Positions 33,667 through 41,306 of a DNA stretch of 44,091 nucleotides are shown here, piece by piece. The number at the start of each line of letters is the position of its first letter. Position 1 is the first letter of the stretch. The notes below the pieces were generated by a model, which had not been told where the DNA came from, ran no database searches, and was given only the letters and a program-made list of their open reading frames with translations. Origin of the DNA: Streptosporangiaceae bacterium (GTDB taxonomy: Bacteria > Actinomycetota > Actinomycetes > Streptosporangiales > Streptosporangiaceae); assembly GCA_019245115.1 (NCBI GenBank), contig JAFARZ010000325.1, forward strand, positions 1-44,091. The letters are read 5' to 3'. Position numbers and translations under genes: made by a program.

Positions 33667-34248
33667 TCAGCGACGGATGCGGTAGCGGATGTGCGTGGCC
33701 TCCGGCGTATCGATCACGCGGATGATCTCCAGCTCGACACGCGATGGCAGCACCTCGAATAGCCGGCGGCCGCCGCCGAACAGCACCGGGATCTGGTGGA
33801 CCTGCACCTCATCCAGCACCCCGGCCTCCAGCGCGCGCTGCGCGGTATACGCACCAAGCACCGACACGTTCCGGTCTCTCGCCGCGCTCTTGGCCTGCGC
33901 CATCGCGCTTTCGATCCCGTCGGGCACGTACGTCACCAGCGGGTAGTTCACGACCGACGGCCCGGGCGGCCGGTGGCTGGGCACGAAGATCTGGACACCG
34001 TGAACGTCACCGCCCCAGTGGTCGACCTGCTCCACGGTACGCCGGCCCGCCAGCACTGCACCGGTCGCGTTCATCTCGTCGAGGAACTCCGCGGATGCCT
34101 TGGATGACCCGGCCCCGGACGGCTGGGAGTCGCCGTACCACTCGTGCAGGCGGCCGAAGCCGTCGCCGCCGGGGTTGCCTGGTTCGTCGTTCGGACCCGC
34201 GATGTACCCGTCGAGTGACATCGACATGTAGAGCACTGATGCAGGCAC
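33667..34248 (-). CDS. RibD C-terminal / dihydrofolate-reductase-fold reductase, copy 1
   Basis: 193 aa from a GTG preceded by AGGAGG. It begins ASVLYMSMSLDGYIAGPNDE, the standard opening of the small RibD_C/DHFR-like reductase family. It continues through VLAGRRTVEQVDHWGGD (nucleotide-site region) to a C-terminal half (EVQVHQIPVLFGGGRRLFEV) typical of the same family. The family uses NADPH to reduce pterin- or pyrimidine-like substrates, but members found singly in actinomycete genomes usually have no known substrate. It is the 3' copy of a tandem pair, about four fifths identical by eye to the copy at 34341, and diverged mainly at residues 35-60. Confidence 0.9.
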   Translation of the reverse strand: MPASVLYMSMSLDGYIAGPNDEPGNPGGDGFGRLHEWYGDSQPSGAGSSKASAEFLDEMNATGAVLAGRRTVEQVDHWGGDVHGVQIFVPSHRPPGPSVVNYPLVTYVPDGIESAMAQAKSAARDRNVSVLGAYTAQRALEAGVLDEVQVHQIPVLFGGGRRLFEVLPSRVELEIIRVIDTPEATHIRYRIRR

Positions 34249-34340
34249 TTTCGGCCTCCTGCGGTCTCGATCCAGGCTGTTTCAACGTGCTGCAGGCCCG
34301 GCATGGCGGCATTTCTCATCGGCCACCCGCCGGGTCGGGC

Positions 34341-34916
34341 TCATCGACGGACGCGGTAGCGGATGTGGGTGGCCTCCGGCGTGTCGATCACCCGGACGAT
34401 CTCCAGCTCGACGCGCGACGGCAGCACCTCGAATAGCCGGCGGCCGCCGCCGAACAGCACCGGGATCTGGTGGACCTGCACCTCATCCAGCACCCCGGCC
34501 TCCAGCGCCCGCTGCGCCGTGTACGCGCCGTGCACCAGCACATCCCGGTCCCCGGCCGCCGCCTTCGCCTGCGCCATCGCGCTCTCGATCCCATCGGTCA
34601 CATACGTCACCAGCGGGTAGTTCGCCACCGAGGGAGGCGGCGGCCGGCGGCTGAGCACGAAGATGGGCACGCCGTGATGATCACCTTTGTAATTATCGAC
34701 CTGTGCCGCGGTACGCCGGCCGACCAGCACCGCAGCGGTCGCGTTCATCTGGTCGAGCAGCTCCCTGGCCGGCCCGGCTGCCCGGCCGGACTCCCCGTCC
34801 GCGAGCCAGTCGTGCAGCCGCATGAAGCCGTCGCCGCCGGGGTTGCCTGGTTCATCGTTCGGACCTGCGATGTACCCGTCGAGTGACATCGACATGTAGA
34901 GCACTGATGCGGACAC
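34341..34916 (-). CDS. RibD C-terminal / dihydrofolate-reductase-fold reductase, copy 2
   Basis: 191 aa from GTG 34916, preceded by AGGAG five bases upstream. The frame is open to 35045, but that extension looks untranslated. The sequence is very close to copy 1. The opening ASVLYMSMSLDGYIAGPNDE is identical, and the last ~90 residues differ at only a few positions. The region between residues 32 and 60 differs clearly. The upstream flanks of the two genes are also similar, so the duplicated unit is about 670 nt and includes the promoter region. It is presumably an NADPH-dependent reductase of unknown substrate. AraC regulator upstream at 35109-35861. Confidence 0.9.
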   Translation of the reverse strand: MSASVLYMSMSLDGYIAGPNDEPGNPGGDGFMRLHDWLADGESGRAAGPARELLDQMNATAAVLVGRRTAAQVDNYKGDHHGVPIFVLSRRPPPPSVANYPLVTYVTDGIESAMAQAKAAAGDRDVLVHGAYTAQRALEAGVLDEVQVHQIPVLFGGGRRLFEVLPSRVELEIVRVIDTPEATHIRYRVRR

Positions 34917-35108
34917 TCCGGTCTCCTGTGTGGTCTCGATCAAAGCCCGTTTACCTTGCTGTAGACCCGCATGGCGAGATGCCTCATCGGCCAGCCCCGA
35001 CCCGAGCGCCGCGGAGGGGCGGCCGACCCGTATCGCCGAATTCATGCGGTCTTCGTGGCTGGCAGGCTAACGGACGAGCCGAATCGGTGTCTTGAACGAA
35101 AACGCCAA

Positions 35109-35861
35109 CTAGGGATCGCCAGACGAGCGAGGGCCGACGGGAGTGTCGATCGACCAATGGCGGCCCTCGTTGACTTGGGCGGGGGTCTGCCCGATGAATC
35201 GCCTCAGTGACCGGGTGAGGTGGGCCTGGTCGGCGTAGCCGACCAGGTGAGCCGCCTCTTGAGGCGACAGGCCGTTACCGAGCGCGTCGACGGCCTTCTC
35301 GGCTCGGGCGATCTGCGTGATCGTGCTGCGGGTGAGGCCCGTGGCCCGGGCCACGCGGCGCTGAAGAGTCCGTTTGGACTGGCCGTCGACGTCGTCTTGA
35401 AGCGATTCGGCAACGACCGGGTCACGCAGGATAAGGCCTTGGCGGACCAGACGGTTGACGAACACGTCGGCATTCGCGGGCGTCGGGATCTCCCAGCGGG
35501 ACCCCTCGAACCAGACCGAGTTAGGTGTCGCGGCGGGCAGCGTCACCGCCCTGTCGACCAGGCTCGCAAGCGGCATGGCCGGCATGAACGTCCCGAGACG
35601 GAACACGATTCCGAAGAACTCGGCATCGGCGGGGATCGGGATGGCCGTCGCCGTCGTCTCGGGGCCGCGGACGGTGAGTTGCGTGACGTCGCGCCGGGTG
35701 GTGACGACGATGTGCCAGCGGCTGACCGCGACCGAGATGAATTCCGGCTCCGGCTCGCTGCGGCTCGTCCATGCCTTCTCGACGAAGCGCGAGTCCGAGC
35801 CCCACTCGTCGATGGCGAACAACTCCGCCGCCCGCTTCATCGTTCGCCGTCCTGGCGTCAT
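35109..35861 (-). CDS. AraC-family transcriptional regulator
   Basis: 250 aa from ATG 35861 (or ATG 35840). The N-terminal ~140 residues form a ligand-binding-type domain (HIVVTTRRDVTQLTVRGPET, FFGIVFRLGTFMPAMPLASL). The C-terminal double helix-turn-helix of the AraC family is seen in RTLQRRVARATGLTRSTITQ followed by AAHLVGYADQAHLTRSLRRFIGQTPAQV (in two pieces). It lies upstream of the reductase pair on the same strand and is translationally joined to the decayed hydrolase gene. AraC proteins of this kind often sit beside RibD/DHFR-type genes, so the reductases are plausible targets. Confidence 0.88.
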   Translation of the reverse strand: MTPGRRTMKRAAELFAIDEWGSDSRFVEKAWTSRSEPEPEFISVAVSRWHIVVTTRRDVTQLTVRGPETTATAIPIPADAEFFGIVFRLGTFMPAMPLASLVDRAVTLPAATPNSVWFEGSRWEIPTPANADVFVNRLVRQGLILRDPVVAESLQDDVDGQSKRTLQRRVARATGLTRSTITQIARAEKAVDALGNGLSPQEAAHLVGYADQAHLTRSLRRFIGQTPAQVNEGRHWSIDTPVGPRSSGDP

Positions 35862-35886
35862 AGGTCGCGATCCGTCCGGTGTTGTG

Positions 35887-36202
35887 TCACGCGAGGAACG
35901 CCTCGATGACAGCCGACCATTATCAGCACCGGTACCTGGACATCTCGTAGCTGGTCGTCGGTACAGCCCATGAACGACTGCACCAGTCCACTCGTCTTCT
36001 GGGCGACGGCGTCGAACGCACCGGGGTCGGGCGCCGTCGCGGCGTAGGCGTCGCGCATCGCCTGGAAGTCATCCGGCGTCGGCAGCCGGGCCGGGAGTGC
36101 CTCGCCGCCACGATCGTTGCGGTGGTCGGCCGAGGCCACGTCAGCCCGGCGGACGCGGTCCGGGTAGTAGAGGTGCAACCCGTTGATGTCTGCGTACGGC
36201 AT
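35887..36202 (-). pseudogene. alpha/beta hydrolase gene with two internal deletions
   Basis: The N-terminus MPYADINGLHLYY is that of an alpha/beta hydrolase. It then jumps directly to PDRVRR, which normally lies ~100 residues later in these enzymes, so the core with the nucleophile elbow is missing. The next part (LPTPDDFQAMRDAYAAT ... DVQVPVLIMVG) is from the C-terminal third. A second jump leads, in another frame, to VIEAFLA and the natural stop at 35887. The current open frame ends instead at 35858, overlapping the AraC start by 4 nt. No catalytic Ser/His remains. Confidence 0.75.
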
Positions 36203-36726
36203 AGAACTACCGACGCCGCAGACGCCGCGAACTCATCGCGACCCTGGTGGCCTGCCTAGATGTCATCGAGCCGCCGAGGCGAAGCTCGTGCCGACGAGGC
36301 CGCTGGGTACGTTCCGCAAGCCCGTTCGCGCTCGGTCGCTGCATGACGCGTGGTCCGACATAGGGGTGTCATCTGGGATCGCGCTACTTGCCACGCGCAC
36401 GGTTTCGCTCAGGATGGTCGTTTCCGGATCCCCGAGTCGGCCGACCGAATTCCTCATCTGTGCATGTCCGAGGGTGCGTATCGACCCGATCACGGCGTGC
36501 AGAACGGCGGATCTCGCGCAGCCATTACGAGGCCGGCTGTTTGGCGCTGCGCGCTGGCACGGTAGCGGCGGCGCATCTGCGGAGAGGTCCGGGAGTACCG
36601 CGGCTTCCGGGAGCCTCGGCCTCCAGGCTCTCACCGCCCCTGTGAGCACACGGGCTGGAAAGTCGTTGACAACCTTTTCGGTGGGACGGGCCTCTAGGCA
36701 AGTGTGACGACCGAAAGCTGGCGGCG
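36203..36726. other. 520-nt region without a recognisable gene
   Basis: Open frames exist on both strands (36183-36707 plus; 36263-36796 minus), but their translations are Arg/Ser/Pro-rich without recognisable motifs. The right end carries the promoter of the sigma-factor gene. Confidence 0.4.
36666..36698 (+). promoter_or_regulatory. ECF-type promoter of the sigma-factor operon
   Basis: TTGACAACC at 36666-36674 and CTCTA at 36692-36696 are separated by 17 bases, the spacing and ...CAACC / ...TCTA look of promoters used by ECF sigma factors in actinomycetes. It lies just 5' of the sigma-factor gene itself, which suggests autoregulation. Confidence 0.6.
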
Positions 36727-37227
36727 ATGAGCCGCCCCGAACAGGAGTACCGGGAATTCGTCGGTAGCCGCGCGGCTTCGCTGCATCGCACCGCATATCT
36801 GCTGTGCGGCGACTGGCATCTGGCCAGCGACCTGGTACAGGAAACGTTCGTCCATACCTTCCGCCACTGGCGGCGGGTACAGCGGGCTGACAACCAGAAC
36901 GCTTACGTCAGACGCATCCTGATCAACGAGTTCAACCGGCACTGGCAGCGCTATAGCGGACTGCCCGTACGCGCCGGCACCGGCCACCCCGAGGTCGCCA
37001 TCCCCGACATCTGTGACGAGGTCGCCAACCGCGCCGATCTGCTGGCCGCCGTGCTGGCCCTCCCGGCCCGGCAGCGGGCCACCGTCGTCCTCCGCTACCT
37101 GGAGGGGATGAGCGAGCGGGAAACCGCTGCTGTCATGCGGTGCAGTGAGGGCACCGTAAAGAGCCAGACCGCGCGGGCGTTGAACACGCTCAGCGGCTGC
37201 CTGAAATCCAAGGAGTCACCACTATGA
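36727..37227 (+). CDS. SigE-family ECF RNA polymerase sigma factor
   Basis: 166 aa. Region 2 is seen in SRAASLHRTAYLLCGDWHLA then DLVQETFVHTFRHWRRVQ. Region 4 is seen in LPARQRATVVLRYLEGMSER followed by ETAAVMRCSEGTVKSQTARAL. The short length and the SKQ-type recognition helix match the actinomycete SigE group. It directs RNA polymerase to a small regulon and probably to its own promoter at 36666. Its stop overlaps the start of the membrane-anchored partner by 4 nt (ATGA), the normal arrangement for a sigma/anti-sigma or sigma/accessory pair. Confidence 0.92.
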   Translation: MSRPEQEYREFVGSRAASLHRTAYLLCGDWHLASDLVQETFVHTFRHWRRVQRADNQNAYVRRILINEFNRHWQRYSGLPVRAGTGHPEVAIPDICDEVANRADLLAAVLALPARQRATVVLRYLEGMSERETAAVMRCSEGTVKSQTARALNTLSGCLKSKESPL

Positions 37228-38231
37228 ATTCCCCGGCCGGACAGCGCCTAGCCGCGGCGTTCCGCGACCTGGTCGCAGAACAGCCCTTTACCCCGGACGT
37301 GCTGGCTATCGAGCAGCGCGCCCGGCAGGCCCGCCGGCGCGACCGGATCGTCCGGGGCAGCATCGGTGCCGGCGTCGTCGCGGCAGCGGCGGCCGTCGGC
37401 ATAGTCAGCGTCATCCCGTCCGCGCCGGCCAGAACGGCCCAGGCCAGCGGTACGCACCCGATCAGCGGTACGTCGGCCTCGCCGGCCGGACCGGCCAGGG
37501 AAGCCGAGCCGCCGCTGGTGAAGCTGGCCGCCTATGTGGCCGCCGAGCCGCGGCCGGCCGGCGACGCCACCCTGGTCGAACGCAAGACAGGCGCGCCGGG
37601 CCAGGCGAGCGTCAACGTCTGGGACCTTTACACCGACGACGGCCGGTACTTCTTCTCCCAGACCGAGGCCGGCCTGCCGACCCAGGTCAGCAAGGACAAC
37701 AACCAGGGCGATGGCCAGTTCCGGCGGGAGGTCGCCGCGGCGGCCTACGCGGTGACCGGCAACCTGGACACCGCCGCGCTGAAGATGGCGTGGCCCTACG
37801 CGACCCCGGTCCCCGCCTGGCTCAGGGCGCAGGTCAAGGACATGAAAGCCGGTACACAGATCGACAACTACGTCTGGGAGAACAGCGAGGACGCGCTGAT
37901 CGCGGGTTCCGGCAACCCCCAGGTGCGAGCCGGCGTGCTGCGCATGGTGTCCTTGCTGCCCGGCATCAACCTCACCCGTGGCAGCGCTGACGGCCAGCCC
38001 ACGCTCACCCTCACCCAGACCACTAGCGCGGCCGAGCTCCAGCGCGCGGCGACCGGCAAAGCCAGCCCCAAGGCTGAGACGGGACCGGCCCACCAGGAGG
38101 CGATCACCATCAACGCTGACACCGGCATCCCGCTGCAGATCGCCAGCGGCCCGGCCGGCAAGATCACCGGCATCGTCACCTACGTGGTGACCCGGGTCAA
38201 CCTGGCCGACATCGCCGCCGGCAAGTTCTGA
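37224..38231 (+). CDS. membrane-anchored partner of the sigma factor (anti-sigma-like)
   Basis: 335 aa. The N-terminal ~45 residues are cytoplasmic and charged (QRLAAAFRDLVAEQPFTPDV, EQRARQARRRDR). One TM segment follows (IGAGVVAAAAAVGIVSVIPS), then a ~260-residue extracytoplasmic part (LVKLAAYVAAEPRPAGDATL ... GKITGIVTYVVTRVNLADI). This topology is that of a membrane-spanning partner that would hold or modulate the sigma factor in response to envelope signals. The short cytoplasmic part lacks an obvious zinc-binding HxxxCxxC motif, so it is not a ZAS-type anti-sigma factor, and its role is inferred from operon position. Confidence 0.7.
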   Translation: MNSPAGQRLAAAFRDLVAEQPFTPDVLAIEQRARQARRRDRIVRGSIGAGVVAAAAAVGIVSVIPSAPARTAQASGTHPISGTSASPAGPAREAEPPLVKLAAYVAAEPRPAGDATLVERKTGAPGQASVNVWDLYTDDGRYFFSQTEAGLPTQVSKDNNQGDGQFRREVAAAAYAVTGNLDTAALKMAWPYATPVPAWLRAQVKDMKAGTQIDNYVWENSEDALIAGSGNPQVRAGVLRMVSLLPGINLTRGSADGQPTLTLTQTTSAAELQRAATGKASPKAETGPAHQEAITINADTGIPLQIASGPAGKITGIVTYVVTRVNLADIAAGKF

Positions 38232-38248
38232 CCTGCCGTAGCGGCCAG

Positions 38249-38282
38249 CGTTCCCGGCCAGGTCGCGTCCTGGCCGGGGACG
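38249..38282 (+). terminator. terminator of the sigma-factor operon
   Basis: CGTTCCCGGCCAGG (38249-38262) pairs with 38269-38282 in 13 of 14 positions around the 6-nt loop TCGCGT, starting 17 nt after the stop codon of the partner gene. Confidence 0.8.
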
Positions 38283-38511
38283 TTCCTTGCCGGCGGCGCT
38301 GACTGCCGCAGCTGACCTGATCGCTTGCCGCAACAATGATCCCGCCACAGCGTCCGCCAAGGCCCGGTACATGCTAGTGCCGCGTCTGTCTACGTTTGCC
38401 CCGTTGGTGTGCGGTGAGCCTGCTGGACCGCAGGGGCTGATACCGGCAGCACAGGCCTCGCGTGCGGCCAGCCCGCCGACGGCCGGCCCGGTGCCATGCG
38501 GCTGACTACGA

Positions 38512-38545
38512 TTTCCTGAGCCGAAAATATTTTCGGCTCAGGAAA
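38512..38545. repeat. 34-bp perfect palindrome
   Basis: TTTCCTGAGCCGAAAAT (38512-38528) is followed immediately by its exact complement (38529-38545). It is AT-rich in the centre (AAAATATTTT) with GC-rich shoulders, in a GC-rich intergenic region. It could be a bidirectional terminator for the convergent genes, a protein-binding site or a mobile-element end. Confidence 0.95.
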
Positions 38546-38688
38546 CTGGCTTCAAAAACGGCACGTCTCCGGCTGCCCCCGCACCGGATCTACGGGGCGG
38601 ACGGGAGCAAACATAACCGGTCGCGGCACTAGAAAATGCCGTCTCGCCCGTAGGCGCAGTCCAAGGACAGTCCGTCCGGCCAGGCAAT

Positions 38689-39414
38689 TCATCTTGTGAG
38701 ACTGGATGAGGGAGCGGCCGGCAAGACCTCCGCCTCCGGCCGGCGGGGGGTGCTTGTGCGTAATGCCGGCCCGGATGCGGGGAACAGGCGATTCAGGTGG
38801 TAGTCGATGACGGCCTGAGCCTGGCCGGGCGAGGACTGCCCCGCGAGGACGCTGGTGGCGAGTCCCGCGGACATGGCCATAAGGCTGAAGGCCTCGAGGT
38901 CCGGGTCCAGGCGGTCCGGCGTCTCGCCGGCGGCCTGGGCAGCTCGCAATTGGGCGGCGATCACGCCGGTCACGGCGCCTGAGTTCTGGACGAGGGGCGC
39001 GATCGCTAGCGCTGGGTCGGTCAGTGAGAGCGCCAGGTAGGCCGTGTAGACGACGTAGAAGGTGCGCATCTCGTCGTCGGCGGGCAGCGCCTCGGCCAGG
39101 ATGGCGGCGATGACGTCGCGCGGGCGAACCGGGCTCCCCGGCTGCTTGAGCCGACTGATCCGCGCCATGCCCCGCTCGCCGAACCGGGCCGCTAGCTGCT
39201 GCGTGGCGAAGAGCATGAGCTCTTCCTTGGTGCCGAAGTAGTACTGCACCAGCCGCAGGGACACCCCTGCCTCGGCCGCGACCTCGCGCATCCCGGTGGC
39301 ATGCAGCCCGCGCTCGGCGGCGACCCGAAGCAGCGCGTCCGCGATCTGCCGCCGCCGCTGCTGGTGATCGACCCGTTTCGGCACGCGCTCACCGTACCCC
39401 GCTCTGCCCGCCAT
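38689..39414 (-). CDS. TetR-family transcriptional repressor
   Basis: About 241 aa from ATG 39414; the frame is open to 39480 but the operator-like palindrome covers that part. The N-terminal HTH reads RRRQIADALLRVAAERGLHA then MREVAAEAGVSLRLVQYYFG, followed by the conserved TKEELMLFA. The C-terminal helical ligand domain is Ala-rich. It is divergent from the alpha/beta hydrolase at 39471, with a 22-bp palindrome between them. It probably represses itself and the hydrolase until a small lipophilic ligand binds. Confidence 0.9.
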   Translation of the reverse strand: MAGRAGYGERVPKRVDHQQRRRQIADALLRVAAERGLHATGMREVAAEAGVSLRLVQYYFGTKEELMLFATQQLAARFGERGMARISRLKQPGSPVRPRDVIAAILAEALPADDEMRTFYVVYTAYLALSLTDPALAIAPLVQNSGAVTGVIAAQLRAAQAAGETPDRLDPDLEAFSLMAMSAGLATSVLAGQSSPGQAQAVIDYHLNRLFPASGPALRTSTPRRPEAEVLPAAPSSSLTR

Positions 39415-39416
39415 CT

Positions 39417-39438
39417 TTATGATACGTTCGTACCATAA
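39417..39438. promoter_or_regulatory. TetR operator
   Basis: TTATGATACG-TT-CGTACCATAA: arms at 39417-39426 and 39429-39438 match in 9 of 10 positions. It overlaps the start region of the TetR gene and lies about 35 nt before the hydrolase start, where a self-repressing TetR protein would bind. Confidence 0.75.
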
Positions 39439-39470
39439 AATTGGCAGGTACAGCAGCGAGGAGGATTCAC

Positions 39471-40391
39471 ATGCTGGCACCCAAGGCCGAGGTTGGATCG
39501 TGGGTAAGCGACGCGGCCAGGGAGAAGTTCATGGCCGTCTACGACCAGGCCTTCGCATTGTGGCCGCAGCCTTATGAGGAATTCGATATCGAGACCGCAA
39601 CCGCGACCACACGGGTGCATGCCTACCGGCCGCGCCCCAGCGGAGAGCCCATTGTGCTGCTCACCGGCGCCGGGTTCAACGCCTCGGGCTGGTACCCGCA
39701 CGTCGCCGCGCTCGCCGAGGACGGCCCGGTCTACGGGATCGACATGCCCGGCGACCCCAACCCCAGCATCATGCGCGCCCCGCTCACACCGCCCGCCTCC
39801 TGCGCAGCCTGGCTGGACGAACTGCTCGCCCAGCTCAGCGATCGCCCGGCCCACCTAGTCGGCATGTCCTACGGGGGGTGGATCGCCATGAACCAGGCGA
39901 TCCGCGCGCCCGGGCGGGTCGCCTCCATCACCCTGCTCGACCCCGCCGGGCTCACCAAGCTCGATGCCCGCTTCTGGTGGTGGCTCACAATCAGCGGCCT
40001 GGCCACCCTGACCCCGATGCCGCTGCGCCGCCACCTCGCCCGATGGCTCGACAGCCCGGCCATGCTGGAACGGCAACTGATGACGCTCATGTGGGCAGGC
40101 AGCCGCGGCTACCGGATGGAGCCGAAGTTTCCCGCCATCCTCACCGACGATGAACTCCGCGCGATCACCATCCCCGCCCTGCTGATCACCGGCGCGCGCA
40201 GCGCCCTGCTCACCCCGCAAGAGGCCCGCGCCCGGGGAAGCCTCATGCCGCACGCGGAGGTCGCGATCGTCCCCGGCAGCCACGGCGGCTTCAACCGGAT
40301 CAACGCCCTGAACGACCGGATCACCGCCTTCATCCAAGCTCACCCCATCGGCAAGCAGACGGCTCAGACCGACACGGCCACCGGCAACTGA
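39471..40391 (+). CDS. alpha/beta hydrolase
   Basis: 306 aa; AGGAGG precedes ATG 39471 (the frame is open to 39441). Alpha/beta-hydrolase landmarks: an oxyanion-region strand IVLLTGAGFNASGWYPHVAA, nucleophile elbow GMSYGGW with Ser, later strand LLITGARSALLTPQEARARG and C-terminal His in VPGSHGGFNRINAL. The acid residue is not certain. It acts on an ester- or lactone-like substrate. It is divergent from TetR and presumably controlled by it. Confidence 0.88.
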   Translation: MLAPKAEVGSWVSDAAREKFMAVYDQAFALWPQPYEEFDIETATATTRVHAYRPRPSGEPIVLLTGAGFNASGWYPHVAALAEDGPVYGIDMPGDPNPSIMRAPLTPPASCAAWLDELLAQLSDRPAHLVGMSYGGWIAMNQAIRAPGRVASITLLDPAGLTKLDARFWWWLTISGLATLTPMPLRRHLARWLDSPAMLERQLMTLMWAGSRGYRMEPKFPAILTDDELRAITIPALLITGARSALLTPQEARARGSLMPHAEVAIVPGSHGGFNRINALNDRITAFIQAHPIGKQTAQTDTATGN

Positions 40392-40712
40392 TCGGCAGGA
40401 CCGGCATCTTCTCCGGGCTCCCGGCAGGCATGGCCCAGGTCCGCCAGCCGTCATCACAAGCTGCCGCTGCTGGACTCCGCAAACCCACAGCGGCGAATGA
40501 CGGCTGCTCGTAATAGGGCGCAGTGCCGGCTGATATCGCGTGACGACCGCGACCAGCGATCGTCGCGTAGCGCGGCCGGCGTTTCCCAGGGCACGAGCGA
40601 ACCGAGCGCCGATTCCGGCGCTCCGGTCGCAGCACCTCTGCCTCAGGTATGGCGCACTCCGAACGTCTATTCTGTACGAACGGCGCGCCGGTTCACTCGT
40701 AGGGTGATGGCT
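40392..40712. other. intergenic region
   Basis: No gene seen. Several small GC-rich inverted repeats are present; an AT-richer patch near 40660-40690 (GAACGTCTATTCTGTACGAACG) likely carries the promoter of the next gene. Confidence 0.35.
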
Positions 40713-41180
40713 ATGGCTGAGCAGGTAGTGCCGGCATTGGCCGGCGTCCGCTGGAATCCGGGCGTTTCCGATGCCGTGCTCATTGTCACAGAGAACGGGC
40801 TGGCCGCGCTGGGGCTCAACCCGCACCCCGACGACGCCAGCCGTGACCGCGTGGTCCTGGTCTGGTCCGGCACATGGGCGGTGGACATGGGCGCCCCCAA
40901 TGATGAGGCGCTATCCGGTCACCGGCTCTATGAACGAGGTCTCGCTGACCTCACGTGGGCGGGAGTTGTCGAGCATAGCGAGCGGATCACTGACCTTGAG
41001 CGGCGCAACCGGGTCCACCCTGACCACGACCCTGAGCGTTTCAGCCAGCTCCGCCATTTCATCGTGCCGCTGAAAGAAGGCACAGCGGAGATCATCGCAG
41101 AGAACGTCCAGGTCCAGCGGCATCCAGGTCCGCCGCTCGACGCCGCGTCGCTCGCGCTGCGATCTTCCCCGATGCAATGA
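40713..41180 (+). CDS. hypothetical protein, 155 aa
   Basis: ATG 40713, or ATG 40707; AGGG eight bases upstream. The sequence starts MAEQVVPALAGVRWNPGVSD. It has strand-rich parts (AVLIVTENGLAALGLNPHPD, RVVLVWSGTWAVDMGAPNDE), a charged middle (LERRNRVHPDHDPERFSQLR) and a hydrophobic strand near the end (FIVPLKEGTAEIIAENVQVQ). No TM or signal. I do not recognise a family, but the base composition by codon position is that of a real gene. A hairpin element (41201-41244) follows. Confidence 0.6.
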   Translation: MAEQVVPALAGVRWNPGVSDAVLIVTENGLAALGLNPHPDDASRDRVVLVWSGTWAVDMGAPNDEALSGHRLYERGLADLTWAGVVEHSERITDLERRNRVHPDHDPERFSQLRHFIVPLKEGTAEIIAENVQVQRHPGPPLDAASLALRSSPMQ

Positions 41181-41200
41181 TCGGTCAGCGCATGACCGGA

Positions 41201-41244
41201 CGTTCCCGCGGAAACGCATCGCGCAATTGCGTGAACATTTCCGC
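41201..41244. repeat. hairpin element sharing motif with 10182-10225
   Basis: CGTTCCCGCGGAA(A)CG begins the element. GCGGAAA (41208-41214) pairs with TTTCCGC (41238-41244), and ACGCA pairs with TGCGT inside, giving a bulged hairpin. The first 17 bases match the element at 10180-10196 with one change, in a similar setting downstream of a plus-strand gene of unknown function. Confidence 0.55.
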
Positions 41245-41306
41245 AGAGACCGGCGCATCGCGGCAAGCTAGAGCCGTATCAGGGCACGGTTTTGCCCTTC
41301 GTGGCA

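Larger units (their letters stand above)
38232..38688. other. convergent intergenic region with terminators
   Basis: It lies between the convergent sigma operon (plus) and TetR gene (minus). It contains a 14-bp hairpin at 38249-38282 and a 34-bp perfect palindrome at 38512-38545. No reading frame with recognisable protein sequence was found. Confidence 0.5.

Noticed and set aside
36183..36796. Open frames on both strands before the sigma gene
   Set aside because: Arg/Ser/Pro-rich, no motifs, no ribosome site. The promoter of the sigma gene lies within them.
37248..38372. 374-codon minus-strand open frame
   Set aside because: Antisense shadow of the sigma partner gene; Gly/Arg-rich without motifs.
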